Shown here piece by piece: positions 1 to 4,929 of a stretch of 5,026 bases of DNA. Source of the DNA: an uncultured Eubacteriales bacterium (GTDB lineage Bacteria; Bacillota; Clostridia; Christensenellales; UBA1242). Position 1 is the stretch's first letter; each line of letters starts with the position of its first letter. The notes under the pieces were generated by a model. It was given only the letters and a program-made list of their open reading frames with translations. It was not told the origin of the DNA and ran no database searches. The stretch spans positions 1-5,026 of the forward strand of contig CADBOH010000129.1 of NCBI GenBank assembly GCA_902796285.1, given 5' to 3'. Position numbers and translations under genes: made by a program.

Positions 1-2
1 AA

Positions 3-302
3 ATTAAAATTATTTCTAGAAACGCGCGCGTGAAGGATCTTGATGGCAACTTGTTTATTTTAAAGTTAAAACAAAAGATTAAACCGCTAATAAGTGAATA
101 TGCTTTTGATATGCACTTTAAAGATGCAAAAACTGATAGTATTTCAGACAAGTTAATTCTTCTTACTATTCCATCAGCAGATGAATTACAGCGCAGGCCA
201 AACAATCCTTTTGAAGATGTTGTGAAGGAAGTATTAACCGAAATGATAAGCGAGCTTCCGTCACTCTCTGAGGAAGGGGGCTCTAAATCTCTACAGGATT
301 AG
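3..302 (+). CDS. 3' end of a gene, product with possible DnaA N-terminal-type domain (partial)
   Basis: The frame is open from base 3 through a TAG stop at 300-302, so this is probably the C-terminal part of a protein that begins left of the window. A GTG at 30 could start a 90-residue protein, but nothing like a ribosome binding site precedes it. Counted from that GTG, residues 8-75 show a helix (KLKQKIKPLISEYAFDMHF), a strand (KLILLTIPS) and a second helix (VVKEVLTEMI). That order resembles the small N-terminal domain of DnaA, which also occurs in replication-initiation proteins of mobile elements. The last 15 residues are a polar tail. The gene is followed by AT-rich repeats that could be an origin, which would fit a replication role. 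The family assignment is by eye and weak; it could equally be an unrelated element protein. Confidence 0.55.
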   Translation: MKIISRNARVKDLDGNLFILKLKQKIKPLISEYAFDMHFKDAKTDSISDKLILLTIPSADELQRRPNNPFEDVVKEVLTEMISELPSLSEEGGSKSLQD

Positions 303-303
303 C

Positions 304-332
304 TTGTAAAGCGGGCGCGGGCTTTCACACAA
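304..332 (+). other. Imperfect GC-loop hairpin after the first gene
   Basis: Just after the stop codon, TTGTAAAGC (304-312) can pair with GCTTT plus ACAA (321-332) around the loop GGGCGCGG, with a three-base bulge. It could slow or end transcription of the upstream gene. No T-run follows, so it is not a convincing intrinsic terminator. Confidence 0.25.
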
Positions 333-381
333 AAGTTCGCGAAATCAAAAATCAAAAAAAATAATAGTTGTTAGCTTGGCA

Positions 382-405
382 AATTGCCCTAAATATAAGG
401 CAATT
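382..405. repeat. Inverted repeat AATTGCC / GGCAATT
   Basis: AATTGCC at 382-388 and GGCAATT at 399-405 are perfect 7-bp inverted arms separated by ten AT-rich bases. The size and spacing suit a dimeric repressor operator near the xis-int control region. There is no T-run after it, so a terminator role is unlikely. Confidence 0.45.
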
Positions 406-450
406 CTTGAGTTTTTGATGTTTCTATATATAGGATTTTCATTGATAAAA

Positions 451-507
451 AATCAAAAATAAATCAAAAAATAATCAAATAAAATCAAAATTCAAAAGAA
501 ATCAAAT
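451..507 (+). repeat. Helically phased AATCAAA(A/T) repeats (iteron-like)
   Basis: AATCAAAA or AATCAAAT occurs at 451, 462, 473, 483 and 500, and a degenerate TTCAAAA lies at 491. The first four starts are 11, 11 and 10 bases apart, about one helical turn, so the copies face the same side of the DNA. Two more copies lie at 343 and 350, and a nearly complete inverted copy (TTTTTGAT) at 412-419. Such arrays are either repeated protein-binding sites (iterons, excisionase or integrase arm sites) or phased A-tracts that bend DNA. The sequence alone cannot separate these possibilities. Confidence 0.55.
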
Positions 508-572
508 ATTTGCGCTGTGTGGCGAAGTTTTATCAAAGACGATAATTTATTCGAGAAAAGTGTTTATGCGCA

Positions 573-614
573 AATGCCGCGCTGTTTATGGCGAATGCCG
601 CGCTATTTAGAAAT
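573..614 (+). repeat. 21-bp tandem direct repeat with AATGCCGCGCT core
   Basis: AATGCCGCGCT appears at 573-583 and again at 594-604, exactly 21 bases (two helical turns) apart, each followed by one variable base and TTTA. A related GCGCTGTGTGGCGA lies upstream at 512-525 and resembles the first unit's GCGCTGTTTATGGCGA. The GC-rich units stand out in an AT-rich setting about 110-150 bases before xis, which suits a regulator-binding site. Confidence 0.45.
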
Positions 615-707
615 AAGTTTTAAGATTAGCTGCAAATTGTCTGGACTTTTAATAAATTTAGAGGTAACATCACTGCTACCAAAAAAAACTCCAGTCAAGG
701 ACAGCAC

Positions 708-714
708 GAGGAGG
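708..714 (+). promoter_or_regulatory. Ribosome binding site of the excisionase gene
   Basis: GAGGAGG lies five bases before the ATG at 720. It is a near-perfect Shine-Dalgarno match and fixes the start of the small gene. Confidence 0.8.
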
Positions 715-719
715 TTTTA

Positions 720-938
720 ATGACAAGAATAAGAACAATAAACGAGGCTGTACAAATGATTAAGCATGAAGATCCTGATTCTAGTATCACTGCTTACTTC
801 ATTAGGATGCTTGCATACAACGAGAAAATTCGTTCAGTAAAAACAGGAAGTAAAGTTATGGTGGACTTCGATTCACTGCTCGCCTTCCTTCAAAGTAAAG
901 AATACGCATTACCAATGGAACAAATAAAAATAAATTAG
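720..938 (+). CDS. xis: Excisionase-like small helix-turn-helix DNA-binding protein
   Basis: This 72-residue protein has the plan of small winged-helix excisionase-type proteins of Bacillota elements. Residues 6-14 (TINEAVQMI) form a first helix, followed by a loop (KHEDPDSSIT) and a recognition helix (AYFIRMLAYNEKI). The wing and final helix are RSVKTGSKVMVDFDSLLAFL at about residues 38-57. Such proteins bind beside the attachment site, bend DNA and tilt the integrase toward excision; some also act as repressors. The ATG at 720 follows GAGGAGG by five bases. The stop codon at 936-938 overlaps the integrase ribosome binding site, so the two genes are probably co-transcribed and translationally coupled. 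The role is inferred from fold pattern and neighbour. A plain transcriptional regulator of the integrase is the main alternative. Confidence 0.75.
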   Translation: MTRIRTINEAVQMIKHEDPDSSITAYFIRMLAYNEKIRSVKTGSKVMVDFDSLLAFLQSKEYALPMEQIKIN

Positions 939-942
939 GAGG
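937..942 (+). promoter_or_regulatory. Ribosome binding site of the integrase, overlapping the xis stop
   Basis: AGGAGG at 937-942 overlaps the last two bases of the preceding TAG stop. It sits seven bases before ATG 950 but only one base before the in-frame GTG at 944, so it selects ATG 950 as the start. The overlap implies translational coupling of xis and int. Confidence 0.8.
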
Positions 943-949
943 TGTGATT

Positions 950-2344
950 ATGGGATGCATAAAGAAGAATGTTTTGCAAAATGGTGATATTTCTTATCGC
1001 ATACAGGTCAAAGCGAAAAACTTGCGAACGGGCAAATTTGAGGCGAAGGTTATGACATGGCGAAAACCTGCAGAACTGACTGAGAGACAATGTGAAAAGG
1101 AACTCAAACGCCTTGAGATTGAATTTGAAGACAAGTTTAGAAAGCAACTAAATGGCGACATTATGGTTGACGATTCGATCACCTTTATGGAATATGCATA
1201 CAAGTGGCTTGAAACCATTAAAATGACACGTTCAGTCAACTACTTCATTAAAGGCAGAGATGCACTGCGAAAGTTTGAAGAATACTTTGGGAACATCAAA
1301 CTTGCAGACATCAGGCCAATAACAGTACAAGGATATTTAGACAAGCTTTGCAGTCATAAAGTGCAAATGGAACGCGCGTTTCTTATTAAAGATTTACAAC
1401 TATTCGTAAGGTCGCATTCAGTGGATTTATGCAAGAAACTGCGAGAAAACGACTTTTCTAGGTCAACATACTTTTCAGCAGTTTCAGGACATGGGATATT
1501 GGTTTCAAATGCTCAAAAGTTATGTGAAATTTTGAATCTCAAATTTGATGATTATTTCAAAATTCAAATAGACAGTCATCCATATGCAAAAGAAACAATA
1601 TTAAAGCTAAAGCGCACGCTTGCGACAATACTCGCGAGTGCAAAGCGTCAAGGCTTAATTGAACACAATTTTGCATCCCAAGAATACATTGCTCCTATAC
1701 AGGGATATAAAAAGGAAATAAAAATCCTTAATGATAAAGAGGCAATTGAATTGGAACGCTATTTGCGAGAAGAAGAAATAAATCCGCGTTGGCGCATTGC
1801 AATTTTAACAATTTTGTATATGGGGCTTAGACGCGGTGAACTTGGTGGTCTTGAGTGGAAAGATATTGACTTTGAAAATGGCACAATGAGAATATGTCGC
1901 TCAGTACAGGAATTGCCTGGCTTTGGAATATTCACAAAAGAGCCAAAAACAGAAACATCAAAAAGAACAATCTCAATGCCAGAGAACTTAATCACATATT
2001 TAAAGGAATATCAGGTTTGGTGGCAAGAACATAAATCATATCTTGGTGATAGATGGGAAACAATTGATAGATTGTTCTCAACAGATTCTGGCGAGCCAAT
2101 ATCACCTGGACTATACATAGTTTGGTTACATAAGATTTTGAACAAAGCGGGTTTACCTAAGGTTACACTACACTCGCTGCGCCATACCAATATCACGTTG
2201 CAACTCAACGCTGGAGTTGATATGAAGACTGTTTCAACGCGAGCTGGCCACGCCAGAGCAAGCACAACAAGCGACTTCTATAGCCACTTCTTACAAAATA
2301 GCGACATCCACGCCTCAGAAAAAATCAATAAAATTTTTGGATAA
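950..2344 (+). CDS. int: Tyrosine recombinase (phage/ICE-type integrase) with inserted helix-turn-helix
   Basis: This 464-residue site-specific recombinase should integrate and excise the element through a covalent tyrosine-DNA intermediate. The N-terminal 65 residues (ISYRIQVKAKNLRTGKFEAK and following) look like an arm-binding domain. A core-binding helical region starts near residue 75 and is completed at about residues 210-245. The catalytic domain follows, with the full set R294 (GLRRGEL), K333 (EPKTETSKRT), H408 and R411 (LHSLRHT), H434 (AGH) and nucleophile Y444 (DFYSH). Most relatives are about 370-410 residues. The extra length lies at about residues 140-206, where RSTYFSAVSGHGILVSNAQK and KLCEILNLKFDDYF look like an XRE-type helix-turn-helix. 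ATG 950 is preferred over GTG 944 because of ribosome binding site spacing. The gene reads toward the tRNA gene and is probably expressed with xis. Arginine codons are mostly CGN (18 of 30, counted from GTG 944), unlike the next gene. The likely target is tRNA-Arg(CCU). Confidence 0.93.
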   Translation: MGCIKKNVLQNGDISYRIQVKAKNLRTGKFEAKVMTWRKPAELTERQCEKELKRLEIEFEDKFRKQLNGDIMVDDSITFMEYAYKWLETIKMTRSVNYFIKGRDALRKFEEYFGNIKLADIRPITVQGYLDKLCSHKVQMERAFLIKDLQLFVRSHSVDLCKKLRENDFSRSTYFSAVSGHGILVSNAQKLCEILNLKFDDYFKIQIDSHPYAKETILKLKRTLATILASAKRQGLIEHNFASQEYIAPIQGYKKEIKILNDKEAIELERYLREEEINPRWRIAILTILYMGLRRGELGGLEWKDIDFENGTMRICRSVQELPGFGIFTKEPKTETSKRTISMPENLITYLKEYQVWWQEHKSYLGDRWETIDRLFSTDSGEPISPGLYIVWLHKILNKAGLPKVTLHSLRHTNITLQLNAGVDMKTVSTRAGHARASTTSDFYSHFLQNSDIHASEKINKIFG

Positions 2345-2377
2345 TATACAAATTTTTATTACTTTTGTATTGTTTTG

Positions 2378-2386
2378 TGGTATAAT
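2378..2386 (+). promoter_or_regulatory. Extended -10 promoter of the ATPase gene
   Basis: TGGTATAAT is a perfect TGnTATAAT extended -10 element in the 63-base gap between the integrase stop and the ATPase start. The best -35 candidate (TTACTT at 2359-2364, 16-base spacer) is poor, which extended -10 promoters tolerate. Transcription would start near 2393, giving a very short leader, and it makes the ATPase gene independent of xis-int. Confidence 0.75.
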
Positions 2387-2396
2387 GTAAAAATGT

Positions 2397-2401
2397 AGGA
2401 G
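2397..2401 (+). promoter_or_regulatory. Ribosome binding site of the ATPase gene
   Basis: AGGAG lies six bases before ATG 2408 and supports that start. Confidence 0.75.
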
Positions 2402-2407
2402 TTTTAT

Positions 2408-4264
2408 ATGAAAGAACTAAATATAAAGAATTTGTACACTGGAAAACCAGATGCGAAAGATGAAGTTGATTTTGATTCTTATGATAAATTTGCAAGTTGT
2501 TTTGTTATGCCACCTAATTTTGATGCCAATCAATTAATTTATGGTGACAGATGTTTTATTAGAGGATATAAGGGAACCGGGAAAACTGCATTACTTTATT
2601 ATTTAGAAAATGAAATTAAAGAAAATGATCCAGTATCTATTGTGTCATTCTTATATTTTAAGGATTTTGACACTTCTGATAAGTGTAAATTCGAAAACAT
2701 TGCTAATAAAATAAATAAAGTTTATGGTATCGATGTTTCAATAGCTCAAGATGTTGCCATACAAACCGATGGTTATATTTATGTTTGGAAATGGTTGTTG
2801 TTAGAGCAATTAATTAACGATAATACAAGAGCTAATGATAATTTATTTATACAAGATGAAAGATTTATACATTTGAAAAAACTAATGAATTTAATACAAT
2901 ATGAAAGACTGACAAAAAGAAGGCTCGCTATTCCTTCTGAATTTACTTTAAGTTGCTCAACTGAGTTCGCCCCATATTCCACATTGCTTAAACCAGAGAT
3001 TAAATTAAAATTAACAACAAAAGAAAATTCTAAGGCATTTGAAATGTTTAAAAGAATTATAGATGAGGCAATGGAAACCTTAGAGACTTGTTCTAGAACT
3101 GATATCCCATACTACCTAATGATTGATGAACTTGAAGCGTATTATGCTGAAGAAAATGTATTTAAAAGAGATCTATTACTTATAAGGGATTTGATTATAG
3201 CCGTAAAGGAATTTAATAAAATATATAGACATTCAAATTTTAAAAAAACAAAAATAATATGTTCTATTAGGACTGAAATTCTTAATAGCATTTATAGGTT
3301 TATACCATCAAGAGAAATAAATAAAATAACAAATGGTTTTGAATGTCCACTTATATGGAATTATAGTAATTCAACAAGCTACAAACACCCAATATTTCAG
3401 ATTTTGTTAAAAAGGATACAATTTTCAGAATGTGAAATAAATGGAAATGAGCTAAATGACGATGAAGTCTTCAAAAAATGGTTTGTACCAGTAGTTAATA
3501 ATATACCAGTAACAGAATTTTTTTTAAATCAAACTTGGAGTAAACCTCGAGATGTAATAAGATTTTTGACATCTGCTCAGCATTGTTTACATAGTAATTC
3601 AACACAATTTAATCAAGCCGTATTTAATAGTGCGATGGAAGAATTTTCATCCGAAAGTTTAAAGGAAATACGAGAAGAATTAAATGCAATTTATAAATCT
3701 GATGAAATAGATGAAATTTTGTGTTGGTTAAACGGTTGGCAAACCATTTTCACACAGGAAGAATTGGAACATAGGTTAAAAATAAACTTCAAAACAAGTG
3801 CATTAAAAAATGATGTTATTCAAGTATTATCTAATCTTTATAGAATAGGTTTAATTGGATGTAAATCAAAGGACACTGGAGAGTTTTTGTGGCAACATAG
3901 AGGAAATGATATTCCGGCGTTTTCAAATGAATGGCTTTTTTACGTACATAGAGGTTTATTTAAATCTTTAGCTATTAATACGAAATCAAATTACCGTAAG
4001 TTTTTGTTAAGAAATGAAAAAAAAGTTGAGCCAAACAAAATTTACGAAGTCACAGTAATGAAAGTTGTCCCCGGTTTTTTGATTGTAAACATAGATTTGG
4101 ACAATAAAAAGTTCAAAGCTTCAATACATGTTAGTGAAATTGAAGAAGGTGCAGTGTATATAGATAACATACAAGATTATTACCCAATTGGAACAATGCT
4201 TAATGCAAAAACCCTTTATTATGATAATAATCATAAAAGTTGGCAAATGACTTTAAAATTATAA
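2408..4264 (+). CDS. P-loop ATPase with winged-helix-like segment and C-terminal S1-like domain; possible defence gene
   Basis: This 618-residue soluble protein has a Walker A motif at residues 53-60 (GYKGTGKT) and a Walker B at 235-241 (YYLMIDE). A possible sensor or arginine-finger segment follows at 283-290 (IICSIRTE), and a sensor-2-like KPRDVIRFL lies at 379-387. Residues about 435-485 look like a winged helix (LNGWQTIFTQEELEHRLK, then LYRIGLIG). Residues about 545-618 match the S1/OB-fold plan (VTVMKVVPGFLIVNI, ASIHVSEI, YYPIGTMLNAKTLYYD), suggesting binding of RNA or single-stranded DNA. The overall plan resembles the P-loop ATPases named after Sll1717, a STAND/KAP-like group; this is from memory and unverified. 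The gene has its own promoter and terminator and sits between int and the attachment site, a common place for accessory genes. It is AT-richer than int, and 22 of 25 arginines are AGA/AGG. A defence role is inferred from context only; no nuclease or toxin domain is visible. Confidence 0.85.
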   Translation: MKELNIKNLYTGKPDAKDEVDFDSYDKFASCFVMPPNFDANQLIYGDRCFIRGYKGTGKTALLYYLENEIKENDPVSIVSFLYFKDFDTSDKCKFENIANKINKVYGIDVSIAQDVAIQTDGYIYVWKWLLLEQLINDNTRANDNLFIQDERFIHLKKLMNLIQYERLTKRRLAIPSEFTLSCSTEFAPYSTLLKPEIKLKLTTKENSKAFEMFKRIIDEAMETLETCSRTDIPYYLMIDELEAYYAEENVFKRDLLLIRDLIIAVKEFNKIYRHSNFKKTKIICSIRTEILNSIYRFIPSREINKITNGFECPLIWNYSNSTSYKHPIFQILLKRIQFSECEINGNELNDDEVFKKWFVPVVNNIPVTEFFLNQTWSKPRDVIRFLTSAQHCLHSNSTQFNQAVFNSAMEEFSSESLKEIREELNAIYKSDEIDEILCWLNGWQTIFTQEELEHRLKINFKTSALKNDVIQVLSNLYRIGLIGCKSKDTGEFLWQHRGNDIPAFSNEWLFYVHRGLFKSLAINTKSNYRKFLLRNEKKVEPNKIYEVTVMKVVPGFLIVNIDLDNKKFKASIHVSEIEEGAVYIDNIQDYYPIGTMLNAKTLYYDNNHKSWQMTLKL

Positions 4265-4294
4265 AAAGACGACTAAATCAAGTCGTCTTTTTTT
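4263..4294. terminator. Bidirectional intrinsic terminator between ATPase gene and tRNA-Arg
   Basis: AAAAAGACGACT (4263-4274) and AGTCGTCTTTTT (4281-4292) form a perfect 12-bp stem with a six-base loop, and T continues to 4294. The stem has a T-run on its 3' side when read on either strand, so it can end the ATPase transcript and, from the other side, the tRNA transcript. It overlaps the ATPase stop codon. Confidence 0.9.
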
Positions 4295-4305
4295 GTTATC
4301 TAAAT

Positions 4306-4382
4306 TGGTGTGAGTATGCAGATTTGAACTGCAGACCTTCCGCTTAGGAGGCGGACGCTCTATCCAGCTGAGCTATACCCAC
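4306..4382 (-). tRNA. tRNA-Arg(CCU), intact, CCA encoded
   Basis: Read on the minus strand, the 77 bases fold completely. The acceptor stem is GTGGGTA/TACTCAC with one G-U pair, the D stem GCTC/GAGC, and the anticodon stem TCCGC/GCGGA with loop CTCCTAA. The anticodon CCT lies at 4346-4348; the T stem is TGCAG/CTGCA with loop TTCAAAT, followed by discriminator A and an encoded CCA. It decodes AGG. The 3' end faces the integrase and ATPase genes, the usual arrangement for an element integrated at a tRNA gene. No clear promoter lies directly upstream (4383-4528). The anticodon loop carries the CTTAGGAGGC core that recurs twice to the right, so the gene is probably a composite of chromosomal and element-supplied halves. 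Confidence 0.95.
4343..4352. other. Attachment-site core inside the intact tRNA (copy 1)
   Basis: CTTAGGAGGC covers the anticodon loop and the edge of its stem. It is one of three exact copies (4343, 4529, 4776). The tRNA match of the other two copies ends here, which places the crossover in the anticodon loop. Confidence 0.65.
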
Positions 4383-4422
4383 ATATGAGTGATTTTGTTG
4401 TGTTATTGGGGTTAATTTTTGT

Positions 4423-4444
4423 TTTGGGTACAATTTGGGTACAA
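4423..4444 (+). repeat. Tandem 11-bp repeat TTTGGGTACAA x2 (possible integrase arm sites)
   Basis: Two exact, directly adjoining copies of TTTGGGTACAA (4423-4433 and 4434-4444) end 84 bases before the att core at 4529. Paired short direct repeats at a fixed distance from a core are typical of arm-type binding sites of tyrosine recombinases. A related pair lies at 4671-4693. Confidence 0.55.
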
Positions 4445-4495
4445 ATTGCGTTTTGGGGTTGTTTTGTTTGTTTTAAACTATGCGTAATTTCGGGC

Positions 4496-4508
4496 GATTT
4501 AGCGATTT
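4496..4508 (+). repeat. 13-bp element-end repeat GATTTAGCGATTT (copy 1)
   Basis: This exact 13-mer starts 33 bases before the core at 4529. The identical sequence at 4742-4754 starts 34 bases before the core at 4776. It marks matching ends of related integrated units. Confidence 0.6.
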
Positions 4509-4528
4509 TTATCTTGTTCTATGCGATA

Positions 4529-4568
4529 CTTAGGAGGCGATCGCTCTATCCTGCTGAGCTACAGCCGC
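4529..4568 (-). pseudogene. 5' half of a tRNA-Arg(CCU)-like gene, broken at the anticodon loop (remnant A)
   Basis: On the minus strand this reads acceptor 5' strand GCGGCTG, TA, D arm GCTC-AGCAGGATA-GAGC, anticodon stem ATCGC and loop CTCCTAA. After the next G, similarity to a tRNA stops. The acceptor strand does not pair with the 3' half of the intact tRNA (at least two mismatches), so this half came from a different tRNA-Arg gene or has drifted. It is best read as an attachment-site remnant. Confidence 0.8.
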
Positions 4569-4670
4569 AAAAATGGAATTTTTGAGTTTAGTTTCACGAC
4601 TTAACTCTCGGTCAAAGATATGAAAGTTATTAAACAAAACTTTACGAAACGCAAGAAATTATGCGTTTTT

Positions 4671-4693
4671 TTGATACCAAAATTGATACCAAA
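4671..4693 (-). repeat. Paired 11-bp repeat TTTGGTATCAA x2 (possible integrase arm sites)
   Basis: TTGATACCAAA occurs at 4671-4681 and 4683-4693 on the plus strand, 12 bases apart. The pair ends 82 bases before the att core at 4776. Read on the minus strand it is TTTGGTATCAA, matching eight of eleven positions of the TTTGGGTACAA pair near remnant A, in the opposite orientation. Confidence 0.5.
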
Positions 4694-4704
4694 TCTGATT
4701 TTTG

Positions 4705-4720
4705 AGAGGTGCCAACCTCT
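4705..4720. repeat. Hairpin AGAGGT-GCCA-ACCTCT
   Basis: A perfect 6-bp stem with a four-base loop, extendable past one mismatch by TTTT/AAAA. It lacks a T-run after the stem on either strand, so it is not a standard terminator. It lies between the arm-like repeats and the core of the second unit, and no counterpart is seen in the first unit. Confidence 0.4.
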
Positions 4721-4741
4721 AAAAAGTGCCTAAAATAAAGG

Positions 4742-4754
4742 GATTTAGCGATTT
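4742..4754 (+). repeat. 13-bp element-end repeat GATTTAGCGATTT (copy 2)
   Basis: An exact second copy of the 13-mer at 4496-4508, at nearly the same distance (34 instead of 33 bases) from its att core. Confidence 0.6.
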
Positions 4755-4775
4755 GGGATTGTGGATAGTTATACA

Positions 4776-4815
4776 CTTAGGAGGCAGGCCCTCTATCCAA
4801 CTGAGGTACACCCAC
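4776..4815 (-). pseudogene. 5' half of a tRNA-Arg(CCU)-like gene, broken at the anticodon loop (remnant B, probably original)
   Basis: The minus strand reads acceptor GTGGGTG, TA, D arm CCTC-AGTTGGATA-GAGG, stem CCTGC and loop CTCCTAA; tRNA similarity then ends. The acceptor strand differs from that of the intact tRNA at one base and could still pair with its 3' half. Both copies are preceded on the minus strand by ATAT. A good promoter lies about 50 bases upstream. This is therefore probably the original chromosomal 5' half, displaced when an element inserted. Confidence 0.8.
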
Positions 4816-4865
4816 ATATCTAGACTATGCACTACTTTATAAGATGGGATTTTTGTTGCATTTTT

Positions 4866-4894
4866 AGTATAGCACAATTGTTTCTTGTTTGCAA
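4866..4894 (-). promoter_or_regulatory. Sigma70-type promoter upstream of the tRNA remnants
   Basis: On the minus strand, TTGCAA (4889-4894), a 17-base spacer and TATACT (4866-4871), with TG one base before the -10, form a strong promoter. It points at remnant B and on toward the intact tRNA gene. It is probably the ancestral promoter of tRNA-Arg(CCU). Confidence 0.75.
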
Positions 4895-4929
4895 GAATAA
4901 TTGGCAGAAGTATTTTAGGCTGCGTGTGA

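Larger units (their letters stand above)
303..719. other. Non-coding AT-rich control region upstream of xis-int
   Basis: This 417-base stretch has no believable gene. It holds, in order, a weak hairpin (304-332), two AATCAAAA copies (343-357), an inverted repeat (382-405), a cluster of phased AATCAAA repeats (451-507), three GCGCTRT motifs (512-606) with a 21-bp direct repeat, and the ribosome binding site of the excisionase gene. The position directly upstream of xis-int suits an operator, an excisionase or integrase accessory region, or an element replication origin. I see no clear sigma70 promoter here, although one is expected for the xis-int pair. Confidence 0.6.

Noticed and set aside
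343..507. Repeat cluster considered as a CRISPR array
   Set aside because: The units are 7-8 bp at 10-11 bp spacing with no spacer sequences and no cas genes nearby.
517..720. 67-codon plus-strand frame starting with GTG upstream of xis
   Set aside because: There is no ribosome binding site, the composition is unlike a conserved protein, and the frame crosses the 21-bp repeats and the xis ribosome binding site. It is better explained as control DNA.
935..942. TTAGGAGG at the integrase ribosome binding site matches eight bases of the att core
   Set aside because: AGGAGG is needed there as a Shine-Dalgarno sequence, and the CCU anticodon loop happens to be its complement. There is no tRNA similarity around it, so it is not a fourth att core.
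935..2265. Several minus-strand frames of 70-84 codons within int
   Set aside because: They lie opposite a well-supported integrase gene, have no start signals and are shadows of its coding frame.
2779..2982. 67-codon minus-strand frame inside the ATPase gene
   Set aside because: It is a shadow of the ATPase coding frame with no start signal.
4385..4585. 66-codon plus-strand hydrophobic frame right of the tRNA
   Set aside because: It runs through the 11-bp repeats, the 13-mer and half-tRNA remnant A, and has no ribosome binding site. Its hydrophobic look comes from the T/G-rich sequence.
4705..4720. Hairpin AGAGGT/ACCTCT considered as a terminator
   Set aside because: No T-run follows the stem on either strand, so it was listed only as a hairpin.
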